From Rectinema sp003452735 (GTDB lineage Bacteria; Spirochaetota; Spirochaetia; Treponematales; Rectinemataceae): a stretch of DNA of 14,790 nt. The notes beneath the pieces were generated by a model. That model was not told the origin of the DNA, made no database searches, and saw only the letters and a list, made by a program, of their open reading frames with translations. The stretch spans positions 1-14,790 of the forward strand of contig DAOOGR010000043.1 in the NCBI GenBank assembly GCA_035415815.1, written 5' to 3'. A program made the translations under genes and the position numbers. Shown here piece after piece: positions 14,578 to 14,790 of this stretch (position 1 is its first letter; each line of letters begins with the position of its first letter).

Positions 14578-14790
14578 TACTGTTACGAACCTTGTGTATT
14601 TTCTAAGAGATTTGGTAGGAAGTTTTTCATGCATAAGCATAAGCAGGTACATACTCCGCTTTTCTCTTAAGGGGAGTTGGGAAACTTCTAAGCCATAGCT
14701 TTTTTTCAAGAAGCGATAATCCTGCTCTGCTTAGAAAAGCGCGTTCTTGGAACTGCTTCTCTCTAGCCTTACAAATCGCTCTTCTTTCAA
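14578..14790 (-). mobile_element. Insertion sequence, terminal portion (right copy)
   Basis: This is the reverse complement of 370-582 with 207 of 213 positions identical and no gaps. Similarity ends at 14578, the IS terminus. The element runs off the window. Of the six differences, two sit outside the reading frame, one is synonymous and three change two residues (Glu to Arg, Asp to Glu). Both copies are therefore recent members of one element, and neither shows decay in the visible part. Confidence 0.85.
14628..14790 (-). CDS. Transposase, C-terminal 54 residues (truncated by window end)
   Basis: Reading leftward, the frame is open from the window edge to the TGA at 14628-14630. It encodes the same basic tail as the left copy (ERRAICKAREKQFQER to AYAYA). 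There is no frameshift or stop in the visible part. It converges with the M23 gene, so read-through from that gene would be antisense to this transposase. Confidence 0.75.

Overview
The window looks like part of a spirochaete chromosome, probably order Spirochaetales (Treponema/Rectinema-like). This is an inference from gene content: a giant protein combining a beta-barrel, FlgD-type Ig repeats and an OmpA domain, a zinc-type ribosomal protein L28, and base composition. No rRNA or other taxonomic marker was available to test it. Apart from the IS fragments at both ends, the content is core envelope and secretion genes. No prophage, CRISPR array, tRNA or rRNA was seen.

Layout. Positions 1-582 hold the 3' part of an insertion sequence whose transposase reads rightward and runs off the window start. 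Positions 14578-14790 hold the same end of a second, about 97% identical copy in the opposite orientation. The two transposase 3' ends therefore face each other across about 14 kb of chromosome. Between them, almost everything is on the minus strand.

Reading the minus strand from right to left, there is a signal peptidase I (lepB-like), a class B penicillin-binding protein with a C-terminal PASTA domain (FtsI/PBP2 type), an HD-domain hydrolase and the SRP GTPase ffh, in a tight run with gaps of 6, 34 and 41 nt. Next comes rpmB (L28) with its own near-consensus promoter and terminator. A second minus-strand unit follows: a secreted TIM-barrel-like protein of unknown function, then a 2254-residue exported protein, closed by a strong terminator beside the left IS. 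The only rightward internal gene is a LysM/M23 murein endopeptidase, divergent from lepB. The two share an intergenic region that holds a perfect inverted repeat.

Functionally, the segment combines protein export (Ffh, signal peptidase), peptidoglycan synthesis and remodelling (PBP, M23 endopeptidase) and an outer-membrane/peptidoglycan linking protein. The least explained part is the 8476-657 unit. Its giant protein has a PorV/FadL-like N-terminal barrel, 16 Ig-like repeats of two alternating types, and an OmpA-like C-terminus in which the usual diaminopimelate-binding Asp is Asn. It is encoded directly after a secreted protein of unknown role.
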